A DNA stretch of 64,000 nucleotides from Candidatus Sabulitectum sp. (GCA_023145375.1 JAGLDY010000012.1:109861-173860), one strand, 5' to 3'; counted from the first letter of the stretch, positions 19,460 to 30,160 are shown. Program-made: numbers and translations. The notes: generated by a model not told the origin, from the sequence alone.

Positions 19460-20544
19460 GGACAGTTCTTGATGTTACAGTATGCACACACAGCAAGGGT
19501 GGTGTAGGAAGATGGGTGAGGGGCCTGGCCGGCGGGCTTTCTCAGGTAAGCGCTGACCACATTTCAATTGATCTGCCTGAAACACATCCGGGACTGATCA
19601 GCAATGTACCAGGAGTCACCGTTGTTCCACAGCCTTCTTGGATGAAACTGCCTCTCATAAGACGCTTTCTGCTGAACAGAGGCATGCTTGAATCAACCAG
19701 AGCGGGAAGGATTGAGAAACTCACAGGGAAAACGGACATCATTCACCTCTCCGGAGTTCAGCCGGAAGGCAATGCCAGTCGCAGAGTTGTCACTTTCTTC
19801 GACGATACTCCCTGGGTCACACCGGATTCACATACTGAGGAAACCCTTCTATATGCAGGCAGGTTGAAGTATCTGATTGATTCCGGTGCGGCAGTTCTTG
19901 CAATAAGCAGATGGTCCGCAAAGATCGCTGCAGACCTCTTCAATATCCCACAGGAAAGAACAGGCAGTGCCGGAGGGGCAGCGGATGACATCTTTATACC
20001 AGGGGAACCGGAAGAGAGCGTACTTAAGAAATTCAATCTGAGACCCGAAGAGTACTTCCTTCATGTGGGCAGCTTTGTTCCCAGAAAGAATCTGCCTTTT
20101 CTTATCAGATGCTTCAAAGAAGCCGAAACAGGTAAAAAGCTTGTTCTGGCAGGGGCTGAAAAATGGGGAGATGAAATATCAGAGAATACTCCCGGAGTTG
20201 TATTTTTGAAAGACATATCTGACAATGAGCTTCTTGCGCTATACAGAGGTGCTGCCGCTCTGCTTCTTCCCAGCAGCAGTGAAGGTCTGGGACTGCCTGT
20301 GCTTGAAGCCTATGCCTGCGGTACTCCGGTTATTTCCTCAGATGGTGGGGCATTACCGGAGACTGTAAATAAGTACGGATTGCTTCTTCCCGTACTTGAA
20401 AGAGAACCCTGGGTAAGATCAATACGAGAAATATCATCGGGAGTTAACTACCTGGATCTGAAGGAAAGAGCCGGTAATGCTCCAAGAACCAGGTGGCAGG
20501 ATGTGGGTAACAAAGCAATGGAATTCTACAGGAGTCTGTTGTGA
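19456..20544 (+). CDS. Glycosyltransferase family 4
   Basis: FLHVGSFVPRKNLPFLIRCF, LLPSSSEGLGLPVLEAYACGTPVISSDGGALPE; ATGA overlap at 19456. Confidence 0.9.
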   Translation: MRTVLDVTVCTHSKGGVGRWVRGLAGGLSQVSADHISIDLPETHPGLISNVPGVTVVPQPSWMKLPLIRRFLLNRGMLESTRAGRIEKLTGKTDIIHLSGVQPEGNASRRVVTFFDDTPWVTPDSHTEETLLYAGRLKYLIDSGAAVLAISRWSAKIAADLFNIPQERTGSAGGAADDIFIPGEPEESVLKKFNLRPEEYFLHVGSFVPRKNLPFLIRCFKEAETGKKLVLAGAEKWGDEISENTPGVVFLKDISDNELLALYRGAAALLLPSSSEGLGLPVLEAYACGTPVISSDGGALPETVNKYGLLLPVLEREPWVRSIREISSGVNYLDLKERAGNAPRTRWQDVGNKAMEFYRSLL

Positions 20545-21773
20545 AAATACTGCATCTGATTCACAGAACATGGCCCTACCACGGAGGAGCGGAGAGATAT
20601 GTATGGGAGCATGCTCTGGCTGCAGAGAGGTGGGGGCATACTTCAACAGTGGTGACCACCGACGCCTGGGACATGTCCTGGCTCGTTTCAAAGAAGGGCA
20701 GACATCTTCAACCGGGAAAATTCATAAGAGAAGGCATAGAGATAATCAGGTTCCCGGTAGCACACCCTCCAGCACAAAACCTCTTCAGAGCGCTCTTCAG
20801 AAGGTTTAAGAAGGGCGGCCCGGACAGATTCTTCTATCCAAATCCCTTCATTCCGAAATTTGATAAATGGATAAGTAGAGCAGATGGCTTTGACCTGGTG
20901 CATGCCAATGCCATGCCCTTCCTTCTCCACGGAGGGTACAGATATGCACAAAAGAATGATGTCCCCCTGGTCTCCGTGCCCCACGCCAACCTTGGAAGCC
21001 CCTCTCACAGAATAGAACCACTTCACTACTTTGCAGGGGAACAGCCGGAAGTTCTTCGGGAATCTAAACTGGTTGTTGCCCATAACAGCTTTGAAGCATC
21101 TGTCTACCGGAACGAATGTGGTGTTAAAGAAGAAAATATTCTGATCCTCGGCAGTGGTATAGATCCGGATGAATGGACAGGCGCTGACGGAGAACTGGCG
21201 AGAAGAGCCTTATCCATCCCGCAGAAAAAAAAGATAGTGCTCAGCGTCACTGCCCACTGCAGAGACAAAGGATCCTTTACTCTTCTTGATTCCTCCATCG
21301 ACCTCTGGAAAAGGGGAGAGGATTTCATCCTGGTGCTTGCAGGACCGGTTCAGAGCGATTTCAGAGAGTATCTTGATGCAAGATCAAAAGATGTGCCTCA
21401 AGGGAAGCTCATAGTTACAGGGTACGTTCCTGAAGAGATCAGAAAACACCTTTTCCATGCTGCCTGGATAGTTACGGCTCCGTCAAGACTGGATGCTTTT
21501 GGTATTGTTCTTCTGGACGGGTGGATGGCGGGAAAGCCTGTTATAGGCTGTAATGCTGGAGGGATGCCTGATCTGGTTCACGCCGGTGAGAATGGCTTTC
21601 TGGTTGATTTTGGAGACAAGGAAGACCTTTCAGAAAAGATATCAACTCTCTTAAAGAATGAAGAACTTGCAGTTACCATGGGGGAGAACGGGAAGAGAAG
21701 AACCATTGCTGAGTATACATGGCAGATAGTCACAGACAGGTTCTACAGAGAGCTGCAGGAGCGTCTTAAGTGA
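20541..21773 (+). CDS. Glycosyltransferase family 4
   Basis: HRTWPYHGGAERYVWEHA; TAPSRLDAFGIVLLDGWMAGKPVIGCNAGGMPDLV. Confidence 0.9.
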   Translation: MKILHLIHRTWPYHGGAERYVWEHALAAERWGHTSTVVTTDAWDMSWLVSKKGRHLQPGKFIREGIEIIRFPVAHPPAQNLFRALFRRFKKGGPDRFFYPNPFIPKFDKWISRADGFDLVHANAMPFLLHGGYRYAQKNDVPLVSVPHANLGSPSHRIEPLHYFAGEQPEVLRESKLVVAHNSFEASVYRNECGVKEENILILGSGIDPDEWTGADGELARRALSIPQKKKIVLSVTAHCRDKGSFTLLDSSIDLWKRGEDFILVLAGPVQSDFREYLDARSKDVPQGKLIVTGYVPEEIRKHLFHAAWIVTAPSRLDAFGIVLLDGWMAGKPVIGCNAGGMPDLVHAGENGFLVDFGDKEDLSEKISTLLKNEELAVTMGENGKRRTIAEYTWQIVTDRFYRELQERLK

Positions 21774-22957
21774 AGAATGTAACTGCAGCAGTAGTTCTAT
21801 ACAATGCCGAGAAACTGATCCCGGGACTTGCTGGAACCATCAACTCTCTTCCTGCGGAGATGAAGACCGTTATTTATGACAGCGGGTCAACGGATAACTC
21901 AGTCCGGGCCGCCTCAAATATGCTCCATAAAGCACTCATCATAGAAGGCTCCAACAACGGCTTCGGCTCCGGGAACAACAGGTGCCTGGAAAGGGTTGAA
22001 ACCGAATACACACTTCTTCTTAACAGTGATGCATCAATAAGTGCGGAATCTCTGGAAAAACTGGTGTCATTCCTTGATGAGAACCGGGATTATGCCGGTG
22101 TGCAACCTCTTGTTAGACTATGGGGCTGGAACAAGGTAACTGTTTCCAGCGGGGTCTTTCTTACAGAATACGGTGAAGCATGGGACAGCAGATTCATGCA
22201 TCTTGAACTCTCACCCATGAGAACCGTGCAACAGGTTCCTGCAATAACTGCTGCAGTTTCACTTTGGAGAACTGAAGCGCTTAAAAGCGTAAATGGATTT
22301 GACGAGGGGTTCTTCATGTATTTTGAGGATGCCGATCTTTCCCTGAGGCTTGGGGCAAACCGGTGGAAGCTGGGGGTCGTCAGAGATGCGGAAGCCTCTC
22401 ATATGGTGGGAGCATCAAGCAGAAGAAAAAATGCCCTGGGATGGGAGCTGGAGTCATCCATCCGGATGTTCAAGAGATTTTTCGGTAATGGCAGCCTCAC
22501 AGCCGGATGGTGGAAACGGGAGTTAAGGATAATGCTTAATTCCATCCGGAAGGGCAGACCAGCTCTGTGGAGGACACCGCTTATAGCCAGAGCCATGAGA
22601 AGCAATGTGGAAACAGTATCAATTCCTAAAGAGATCAAAGCAATTCTCTATGGTGATCCTTTGAACCACCCTGGGGCAAGAACTGTGAGCAACTCCCGCG
22701 GACCCGGGTGGGATGGAGATACGATATCCCCCTGGGGCGGTATCCGCACAGAAGGAGCACCACTTACACTCGAGCTCGAAGCGCCGGAACACTCTGTCAC
22801 TGGTGCTCTTTCCAGTGGCCAGGGCGAGCTCCTGCATAGATTCTGCGTTACACCAGGTACCACTCAGACTGTAAAGCTGGCAGAAACTCCTTCTCTTGTT
22901 TACATTCACTGTGACTCTGCTTCAGACAAACTCAAGGTCAAGACAGGTATGCAATGA
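21770..22957 (+). CDS. Glycosyltransferase family 2 (rhamnosyltransferase-like)
   Basis: AVVLYNAEKLIPGL, YDSGSTDNS, LLLNSDASIS, GFDEGFFMYFEDADLSLRL. Confidence 0.88.
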   Translation: MKNVTAAVVLYNAEKLIPGLAGTINSLPAEMKTVIYDSGSTDNSVRAASNMLHKALIIEGSNNGFGSGNNRCLERVETEYTLLLNSDASISAESLEKLVSFLDENRDYAGVQPLVRLWGWNKVTVSSGVFLTEYGEAWDSRFMHLELSPMRTVQQVPAITAAVSLWRTEALKSVNGFDEGFFMYFEDADLSLRLGANRWKLGVVRDAEASHMVGASSRRKNALGWELESSIRMFKRFFGNGSLTAGWWKRELRIMLNSIRKGRPALWRTPLIARAMRSNVETVSIPKEIKAILYGDPLNHPGARTVSNSRGPGWDGDTISPWGGIRTEGAPLTLELEAPEHSVTGALSSGQGELLHRFCVTPGTTQTVKLAETPSLVYIHCDSASDKLKVKTGMQ

Positions 22958-23733
22958 GAACAAGGGATTCGAACGAAGCTGCTGTAATACTCGCAGGGTA
23001 CACTGCATGGGCTGCTGTTAACCTTTTAAGAGGTTTTTCACTGGCTTCACTTCCCATGCTTGCTGTTTTTACCCTGTTGGGAATGTGTATGAACACCGCC
23101 ATGTTCCCGGTACTTCTTGGCAGTGCTCTGCTGGGGTTGATCTCACCTGTGCTTATGCCATGGTCGCTTCTTGTTGCAGGTATGCTTGCAAGCGCCACCG
23201 GCGGTGAAATAAAGATCAGGGTTACCGGTTTTCTGGCAGTTGCTTCCACTCTGTGGCTGATACCTGTTTCCCTTTCCATACCACTTGCCATTGTGTCTGT
23301 TGCTTCCACTGTTCTCGGAAAGAAGAAGCTCAGATATATGTTAATTCCGGCAGGTTTTATTGTCTCAGCTCTTGTTACAGGTCTTCCAGGACCCCTGACA
23401 GTTGAACCGGTAGTAGCGGGATCAGAGATATCAGAAGGTATTCTCAGCTACCATATCCCTGAAGTGAACACCTCCAGAAGGGAAGTGCTCCTTCCTGCTC
23501 CGTTCCAGGGGACATGGGCGGTATGGATAGCCCTCGAGGCCGGTGGCGTTCGTGATTCCATTCCCATGCTGGCTGTTCGTCTGGGGGAGAGTATGCTGCT
23601 GCTTCCGTCAGGCGTGGATACTCTCAGTTTTACAATGGTTCCCGGAGACACACTTGCAGTTACTCTTATGAAAGATTTCATGCCATTCAACCATTCTGTA
23701 ATCCATGCAACTGCAGGAGGTGAAAGGCTGTGA
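22954..23733 (+). CDS. Hypothetical membrane protein in glycan operon
   Basis: Hydrophobic N-terminal half, extracytoplasmic C-terminal half; ATGA overlaps both sides. Confidence 0.55.
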   Translation: MRTRDSNEAAVILAGYTAWAAVNLLRGFSLASLPMLAVFTLLGMCMNTAMFPVLLGSALLGLISPVLMPWSLLVAGMLASATGGEIKIRVTGFLAVASTLWLIPVSLSIPLAIVSVASTVLGKKKLRYMLIPAGFIVSALVTGLPGPLTVEPVVAGSEISEGILSYHIPEVNTSRREVLLPAPFQGTWAVWIALEAGGVRDSIPMLAVRLGESMLLLPSGVDTLSFTMVPGDTLAVTLMKDFMPFNHSVIHATAGGERL

Positions 23734-25730
23734 GAAACACGCTTCGTCAGTATGCACACAGCTTCATCATGGCAATCTTCGGAGTATGGATATTCCTTGT
23801 TTGGCGCCTGGCTGGAATGCCGGATCCCGGTTTTGCAGGCCGAATTATCCCTGCTGCATGGTTGCTTGCGGCAATACTGAACGGCAAAGAAAAGCAGAAT
23901 AAGTGGTTTGTTCCCATTGTGTTGAGTTTCACCACAGGTGCGTGGTTATGGATGCTTTACCCGGACTGCTGGATCATTGCAGCAGCGATCCCGGTTGCAG
24001 GGCTTATTGCCTGGGCATTCTCCATATCTGGAAGTCACCGGGTCATCAGAGCTGTATTGCCTCTTTTACTCCTCTCGGTGATAACAGCAGAAATAAACGG
24101 TGATGAGGTTCGCTTCGCTGAACATGCCGCAGCCGTTTCCGGCTTCTCAAGCGAAAGGTTCTCACAATCTCATTTCCGAACTGGGGATATAAGCCTGGAG
24201 GAGGGGCACCATACTCCGTTCTTTCCAATGCTTATAGCACCGGGGCTGCTTGCCGGCGATACCGGACTGCGGCTCATTCCTCTGATCCTCTCACTCCTGG
24301 GAGTACTTCTTCTGGCGAAACTCACAGAACCTCGAATTGCAGTTGCAGCTGCTCTCCTTTATCCGGGCTTAAGCATTCTCGGGCTTGCAATGACAGGATG
24401 GTTTGCCCTTGGACTTTTCACATTCGGTGTTCTTCTTCCTGAAGGAAAAAAATGGTCAGCCATCCGCTTCTTTATTGCTTTGCTTCTTGTTGCCCTTAAA
24501 ATGAGATACATCGGCCTCTCAGCGGGTATCCTCATCGCCGAGTATTCCTGTATGCCCACTGGCAACCGAAAGAAAAAATGGCTTATCCCGGCTGCGTGGA
24601 TCGGCGGAGGGTTATTTATCCTGGCTCTGGACAGATACATCCTGGGAGGAGTGATATTCTGGAGCAGATACGGCAACATCGAAGCGGTAAGGCTTCTCTG
24701 GGCAAATGTTATCCAGCAGCCTCTGGTCACTTTATCACATGCAGGCTGGAGCCTCTTCGACCCTGAGGCAGGATTGATCCCCAGGGCTCCCTGGGTGCTG
24801 GCTGCCATTTCAGGTCTATTTATCTTTCGCAGAAATCACCCCTCCAGATTTAAAAGACTTTTCATTCCTTCACTCTTTTACTGGCTGTTCCTGATAGCCT
24901 GGTCAGGCCCTTCCTGGCACGGTCTTCCAGCCCCGGCGGGAAGAATTTTCGTACCCATGCTTCCCCTGTTCGCATGTGGCCTGGCTTCCGTATGGAACAA
25001 AAAGGAAACCAGAATTCTCCTTATTCTTTCCATTGCGATCTCAGCTCTGGTCATTGCCTCTCCTGTGTGCAGATACAACTATGCCGATGGGACAGACAGC
25101 ATCCTCACTCTTATTGGAACCTCCAGCGGATTCTCAATGGTAAGAGCAGATCCTCTTCTCCTTCTGGTTCCTCTCTTTCTTGCAGTTTCCATGGTTATTG
25201 TAATTACAAAGGGCGGTAAGTACCGTGGTTTCTCTTATGTGATCATTCTTACAGCTGTATTTCTTATCAGTCTCAGTGCCACTGGATATGAAGCAGAGGA
25301 CTTGCCAACTGAAATGGTTCAGGGAGCACGGCTCTATCCTTACATATCCGACCCGGTTGAAAGATTCTTCTGGTTCGGTAGCAGGGAAAGAATACTTGAG
25401 GTCGCCGAGCCCGGACAATCAATTCTTCTGCCGGGGGTGGAGGCGGGAGATACTCTCTTTATTGAGCTTTCAGGCGGTGGGGGTCTTCTATCAGTGGGAG
25501 AGAACCTCTTCACGGTTGAAACACCTCTCATGGAACTCCCATCTCTCTTTCGCTCCATTGGTAGAACCACAAGAATTCTTCCTGACTGGCCGGAGAACAG
25601 AGCCATTGAGGTATTCACGGTCCCGCTGAATGCTCATGACGTAAACAACTCCACCGTAAGGATATCACATCACAGTGGACCACCGGTTTACATGGACAGG
25701 ATCGATATTTCAAAAAAGCTGATAGAATGA
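23730..25730 (+). CDS. Polytopic membrane protein (GT39/GT-C-like)
   Basis: About 10 TM segments; GDEVRFAEHAAAVSGFS...EEGHHTPFFPMLIAPGLL resembles the first lumenal loop of GT39 proteins. Confidence 0.6.
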   Translation: MRNTLRQYAHSFIMAIFGVWIFLVWRLAGMPDPGFAGRIIPAAWLLAAILNGKEKQNKWFVPIVLSFTTGAWLWMLYPDCWIIAAAIPVAGLIAWAFSISGSHRVIRAVLPLLLLSVITAEINGDEVRFAEHAAAVSGFSSERFSQSHFRTGDISLEEGHHTPFFPMLIAPGLLAGDTGLRLIPLILSLLGVLLLAKLTEPRIAVAAALLYPGLSILGLAMTGWFALGLFTFGVLLPEGKKWSAIRFFIALLLVALKMRYIGLSAGILIAEYSCMPTGNRKKKWLIPAAWIGGGLFILALDRYILGGVIFWSRYGNIEAVRLLWANVIQQPLVTLSHAGWSLFDPEAGLIPRAPWVLAAISGLFIFRRNHPSRFKRLFIPSLFYWLFLIAWSGPSWHGLPAPAGRIFVPMLPLFACGLASVWNKKETRILLILSIAISALVIASPVCRYNYADGTDSILTLIGTSSGFSMVRADPLLLLVPLFLAVSMVIVITKGGKYRGFSYVIILTAVFLISLSATGYEAEDLPTEMVQGARLYPYISDPVERFFWFGSRERILEVAEPGQSILLPGVEAGDTLFIELSGGGGLLSVGENLFTVETPLMELPSLFRSIGRTTRILPDWPENRAIEVFTVPLNAHDVNNSTVRISHHSGPPVYMDRIDISKKLIE

Positions 25731-26554
25731 ATAAACTATCAGTGATCATACCCTCAAGGAACGGACTTCATATCCTTAAGAAATTCCTTCCTGCAATTAT
25801 CCGTGAAACTGAGAGAGCCGGCGGGCAGGTAACTGTTGTTGATGATTGTTCCGGAGACGGCACGGCAGACGAGATACAGATTCTCTTCCCAGAGGTAACA
25901 TTGCTTTCAAGGAGAACGGAACCAGGTTTCTGTCACGCTGTCAACCTGGGAATGGACAAAAGCCATAGCAACTACATCATGCTTCTCAACAACGACACCA
26001 TTCCAGAGGAAGGCTCTTTCAGAAAGCTGGTTGAAGCACTGGAGCAGTCAGAAGAGAATGTTGCAGTTGCAGTACCATCCATAGTAAGACCTGATGGTTC
26101 TGATGACAGCAGCTACCGCTGGGCTTTCAACCACGGCCTTGCCACAACAGGGGAGGATACAGCAGGTGAGGAATACCCTTCCGGAGCCTGTGCCCTCTGG
26201 AAAAAGCAGATATGGACAGAGCTCGGAGGCCTGAGCACTCTCTACGCTCCCATCTACTGGGAAGACACCGACCTGGGCGTAAGAATGCATCAGGCGGGAT
26301 ACACCATGAAGAGATGTGGAGAGATCGTTGTCAGGCACATGCATGCAGCCACCATGGGCTCATCCCTTGAATCCGAGACCCTGAGAGAGCGGAACAGATT
26401 CATATTTATGGACAACCACTGCAGCTCCCCTGCAAAAAGAATTTCAAGGGGCTTGTGGATGCCTGTTCATCTTCTTATTGCTTTTGTTAAGAAGAACAGA
26501 GCTTTTACCGGTGGATACAGGGATTACCTGAAACACAAAAGAGAGCAGAAATGA
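25727..26554 (+). CDS. Glycosyltransferase family 2
   Basis: LSVIIPSRNGLHILKKFL, VVDDCSGDGTADE, MLLNNDTIPEEG, YWEDTDLGVRMHQAGY. Confidence 0.9.
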   Translation: MNKLSVIIPSRNGLHILKKFLPAIIRETERAGGQVTVVDDCSGDGTADEIQILFPEVTLLSRRTEPGFCHAVNLGMDKSHSNYIMLLNNDTIPEEGSFRKLVEALEQSEENVAVAVPSIVRPDGSDDSSYRWAFNHGLATTGEDTAGEEYPSGACALWKKQIWTELGGLSTLYAPIYWEDTDLGVRMHQAGYTMKRCGEIVVRHMHAATMGSSLESETLRERNRFIFMDNHCSSPAKRISRGLWMPVHLLIAFVKKNRAFTGGYRDYLKHKREQK

Positions 26555-28203
26555 AAAGTGGCGCAAGAAGATTTGTTCTTGGAGTAGAGGGGCTTACAGC
26601 CCTTGTGACAGGGGCTTCAGCCCTTGCTGCTGTTGTTGCATTCCTGGTTCTATGGCTTGTTGTCTCGGATGCCCGTACCACACTTGAAAGTGCTTCTTAT
26701 GCGCGGGCGGAGTACATTTCACACGCTCTTGGTGTAAGGCCCACCCAGAGCTCTCTTGAATCAATTGTAAGCTCTTCGATCCCCGGAGGCGGTGTAAGGG
26801 CTGCTGCGGTGATCTTTGATAATTCCGATGTTATCGCTTATCCCTCGGTTTCCCTTCTGGAGCTTGAGCAGTCGGCCAGCGTGACTTTCACCTCAGCCAG
26901 CGGTTACAGGGTCTCCCTTTTATTGGAGATGCCTTCTGTTCTGGGAGAGAGTACCATGATCCTTCTGATATTCGCATTCTTTGCGGCATTACTCACGGTG
27001 GTTGCAATACTGGTTCCCTCTTTTTTAAGACGAACGGTCCTTGACCCCCTTCGTGGAATTCTTGGTGAGGCTGACCGCTTTGAGAGTGGCAGCGGCAGCA
27101 ATGCCAGGGCAGCCAATGTTTCTTTTCAAAAGCTCATCGACCTGCTGAGCAAGAGAGAATCTCAGCTTGATGAAATGAGGATGGATGCTCTGAACAGAGC
27201 AGAGGCTGCTGAATCAAGGTCAGGTTCTGTTCTTGAAGCCATGGCTTCCGCGGTGATGGTCATTGACCCTGATGGTAACCCCTCACTTTGGAACAGACAG
27301 GCAGCAGAGTTCTTCCAGCTTGAAGAAAATGATGAGACTGAAGTGGATAACAGCAGTTTCACAGAACAGATGGAACCCTATTTGAAAAGCAATACCACTG
27401 AGTGGGAAGGCGAAAAGAACGGCAGAATATTCCGATTCAAGGTTACCCCTGGTGAGAACAGCGAGGTGATAGCACTGGTTACCGATGTCACAACCCCTGT
27501 CATGCTTGAAAGAAGGCTTGCCGAGGAAAGCGCCCTGGCTGACCTGGGTGCTTTCTCAGGAGGTGTGGCCCATGAGATCGGTAATGCCCTCTGTGCCCTT
27601 GACGGATTTCTTGAACTCCTGGGCAGAGGAGGGGATGCAAAGAGAGTAGCTGGAATTCTTAATGAAGCTGGACTGGAGCTGGATTCTGCCAGGAAAATGG
27701 TTGAATCTTTCAGAAGCCTTGCACAGCATAACTCAATCGAGAGTACCATAACAACAAAGACCGCACAGACAATAGTAAAGGACATGTGTGAAAACCGGTC
27801 AGTTAGATACATAACAGATGAAGGACCCTCTTTAAGTGAAGATAACATAGATGCGCTGATACCAGGTGGAGAGATCCTCATAACAAGAATAATGGAGAAT
27901 CTTTTATCCAATGCAAAAAGATTCGCACCTGTATCAACTGTGGAAGTAGCTGTCTCTGATTCTTCTCTGGAACATGCTTTTATATTCAAGGTGCTTGACG
28001 GAGGCTCAGGCCTGCCTGAACCACCGGAAACAGTATTCAGACCCATGTACACCACTGCTGAAGCAGACGGAGGCATGGGGCTGGGTCTTACCATTACCAG
28101 GAGGCTTGTTAGAGCCATGGGCGGTTCTATCAAGGCAGAGAACAGGGAACAGGGCGGAGCAGTGTTCACAGTGATCATTCCCCATCTGGAGAGAGTGTTA
28201 TGA
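26551..28203 (+). CDS. Sensor histidine kinase with PAS domain
   Basis: H-box GGVAHEIGNALCALDGFLELL; N-box IMENLLSNAKRFAP; G-box GGMGLGLTITRRLV. Confidence 0.92.
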   Translation: MKSGARRFVLGVEGLTALVTGASALAAVVAFLVLWLVVSDARTTLESASYARAEYISHALGVRPTQSSLESIVSSSIPGGGVRAAAVIFDNSDVIAYPSVSLLELEQSASVTFTSASGYRVSLLLEMPSVLGESTMILLIFAFFAALLTVVAILVPSFLRRTVLDPLRGILGEADRFESGSGSNARAANVSFQKLIDLLSKRESQLDEMRMDALNRAEAAESRSGSVLEAMASAVMVIDPDGNPSLWNRQAAEFFQLEENDETEVDNSSFTEQMEPYLKSNTTEWEGEKNGRIFRFKVTPGENSEVIALVTDVTTPVMLERRLAEESALADLGAFSGGVAHEIGNALCALDGFLELLGRGGDAKRVAGILNEAGLELDSARKMVESFRSLAQHNSIESTITTKTAQTIVKDMCENRSVRYITDEGPSLSEDNIDALIPGGEILITRIMENLLSNAKRFAPVSTVEVAVSDSSLEHAFIFKVLDGGSGLPEPPETVFRPMYTTAEADGGMGLGLTITRRLVRAMGGSIKAENREQGGAVFTVIIPHLERVL

Positions 28204-29465
28204 AAGAAATTCTCCTTGTTGAAGACAAAAGAGGAATGAGGGTAATGCTTTCCACTGCCCTTGAGGAAGATGGCTGGACTGTTACCGCAGCTCCGGATGG
28301 TGATTCAGCTGTAAAGCAGATCCTCAAGAACAGATTCGACGCCGTACTCACCGATGTCTGTATCCCCGGGAAGTTCAACGGTATTGATGTTCTTGAAAAG
28401 ACCCCTGCGGGAACGCCTGTTATTGTCATGACTGCTTTCGGCACCATTGATATGGCTGTGGATGCAATGAAAAAAGGTGCAGCTGACTTCATAAGCAAGC
28501 CCTTTAAACTCAATGAACTCCTTGAAAAGCTCACCTCAATATCATCTCATCACGCTGACTCCATGCTTGGTCAGTCTCCCGCCTACCTGGAAACGATAAG
28601 CAGAGCAGAGAGAGCAGCTCCAAGCGGCATGAACATCCTGATTCTGGGTGAGAGTGGCACCGGCAAAGAACTGCTTGCAAGAAGAATTCACGAGTGCAGC
28701 GGCAGAGCAGAAGGTCCCTTTATACCGGTGAACTGTGCTGCAATTCCTGAGAATCTCATGGAAAGCGAACTTTTCGGAGCTGAAAAAGGAGCATACACAG
28801 GCTCCACAGAGGCAAGACCAGGCAGATTCACCATTGCAAATGGTGGAACCATCTTCCTGGATGAGATCGCCGATCTGGACATTACTCTTCAAGGAAAACT
28901 CCTGAGAGTGCTGGAGTCAGGTACATATCATTCTGTAGGCGGCACGGAAGAGCTGAGATCGGATGCCATGGTCATAGCTGCAAGTAACCGCGATCTTAAA
29001 GAAATGGTTGACAAGAAGCTTTTCCGGGAAGATCTTTTTTACAGGATCAGTGAATTCCCGGTAGAACTGCCCCCTCTCCGTGAAAGAGGTGGTGACATCC
29101 AGCTTATCTCCCGGCACTATCTTGGACAGTACTGTGGTAATTCCTTCACAGACAGCGCTCTGAATGCGCTCGTCAATTACGAATGGCCTGGAAACATCCG
29201 AGAGCTGAAAAACCTTATCAGGCGTGCATGTGTTAATTCCGGTACAGATGAGATAACAAAGGAAATGCTGGAATTTCCGGGACATATACCTGAAGGCTCT
29301 CTGGTGGAGCAGGCTGCTGCTGCCGCCAGGACCAGAGAAAGATCCCTCATACTCTCGGCCCTTGCGGAAACCGCAGGCAACCGCAGGAAAGCCGCAGAGA
29401 TACTGGGAGTGAGCTACAGAACACTTCTCACCAAGATCAAAGACATGAAGATCATTGTAGAATGA
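28200..29465 (+). CDS. Sigma-54-dependent response regulator (NtrC family)
   Basis: Receiver DVCIPGKFNG; AAA+ GESGTGKELLARRIHE; GAYTGS loop; C-terminal Fis-type HTH AGNRRKAAEILGVSYRTLLTKI. Confidence 0.93.
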   Translation: MKEILLVEDKRGMRVMLSTALEEDGWTVTAAPDGDSAVKQILKNRFDAVLTDVCIPGKFNGIDVLEKTPAGTPVIVMTAFGTIDMAVDAMKKGAADFISKPFKLNELLEKLTSISSHHADSMLGQSPAYLETISRAERAAPSGMNILILGESGTGKELLARRIHECSGRAEGPFIPVNCAAIPENLMESELFGAEKGAYTGSTEARPGRFTIANGGTIFLDEIADLDITLQGKLLRVLESGTYHSVGGTEELRSDAMVIAASNRDLKEMVDKKLFREDLFYRISEFPVELPPLRERGGDIQLISRHYLGQYCGNSFTDSALNALVNYEWPGNIRELKNLIRRACVNSGTDEITKEMLEFPGHIPEGSLVEQAAAAARTRERSLILSALAETAGNRRKAAEILGVSYRTLLTKIKDMKIIVE

Positions 29466-30160
29466 GCGGAAACAGAGCAGTAGTACTTCTTAGTGGGGGT
29501 CTTGATTCCACAACTATCCTTGCGATTGCTTCAGCAGCGCAGATGGAAGTCACTGCTCTTTCGTTCAGTTACGGGCAGAAACACACACAGGAGATAAAAA
29601 GAGCAGAGATCATTGCTGAGTACTTCAAAGTGAAAGAACACCTAATCATAGACCTTGACCCTGAGCCATTCAAAGGATCGGCTCTCACCGGCAGCAACCC
29701 GATCCCGGAGAATAGAGACCACATAAACAAGCATATACCGGATACCTACGTTCCTGCCAGAAACACCATCTTCCTCTCAATTGCCCTTGGCATAGCGGAA
29801 ACAAGAAAAGCAGACCACATTTTCATCGGGGTCAACTCCCTTGATTACAGCGGCTATCCCGACTGCAGACCGGAGTACATTGAGGCTTTCCAAAAGCTTA
29901 CCAACCTTGCAACAAGAACTGCAGTCAATGGTAACCCTCCCGCAATAGAAGCTCCGCTCCTGCATATGACCAAAGCAGAGATAATTAGAAAGGGAATACA
30001 ACTCGGTGTAGACTACGGTATGACACTAAGCTGTTACCAGCCAAATACAAAAGGGGAGAGCTGCGGTGTTTGCGATGCATGCTCCCTCAGACTGGCAGGT
30101 TTCAAAGCAAATAACCTCACAGACCCTGCATCATACCGAAAAGAATCAGATGTCAGATAA
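29462..30160 (+). CDS. queC: 7-cyano-7-deazaguanine synthase QueC
   Basis: VVLLSGGLDSTT; zinc site CYQPNTKGESCGVCDACSLRLAGF. Confidence 0.96.
   Translation: MSGNRAVVLLSGGLDSTTILAIASAAQMEVTALSFSYGQKHTQEIKRAEIIAEYFKVKEHLIIDLDPEPFKGSALTGSNPIPENRDHINKHIPDTYVPARNTIFLSIALGIAETRKADHIFIGVNSLDYSGYPDCRPEYIEAFQKLTNLATRTAVNGNPPAIEAPLLHMTKAEIIRKGIQLGVDYGMTLSCYQPNTKGESCGVCDACSLRLAGFKANNLTDPASYRKESDVR

Noticed and set aside
27378-28178. 266-aa reverse-strand ORF
   Set aside because: Lies wholly antisense to the histidine kinase gene, whose H, N and G boxes are clear; low-complexity Ser/Pro-rich translation typical of a shadow ORF.
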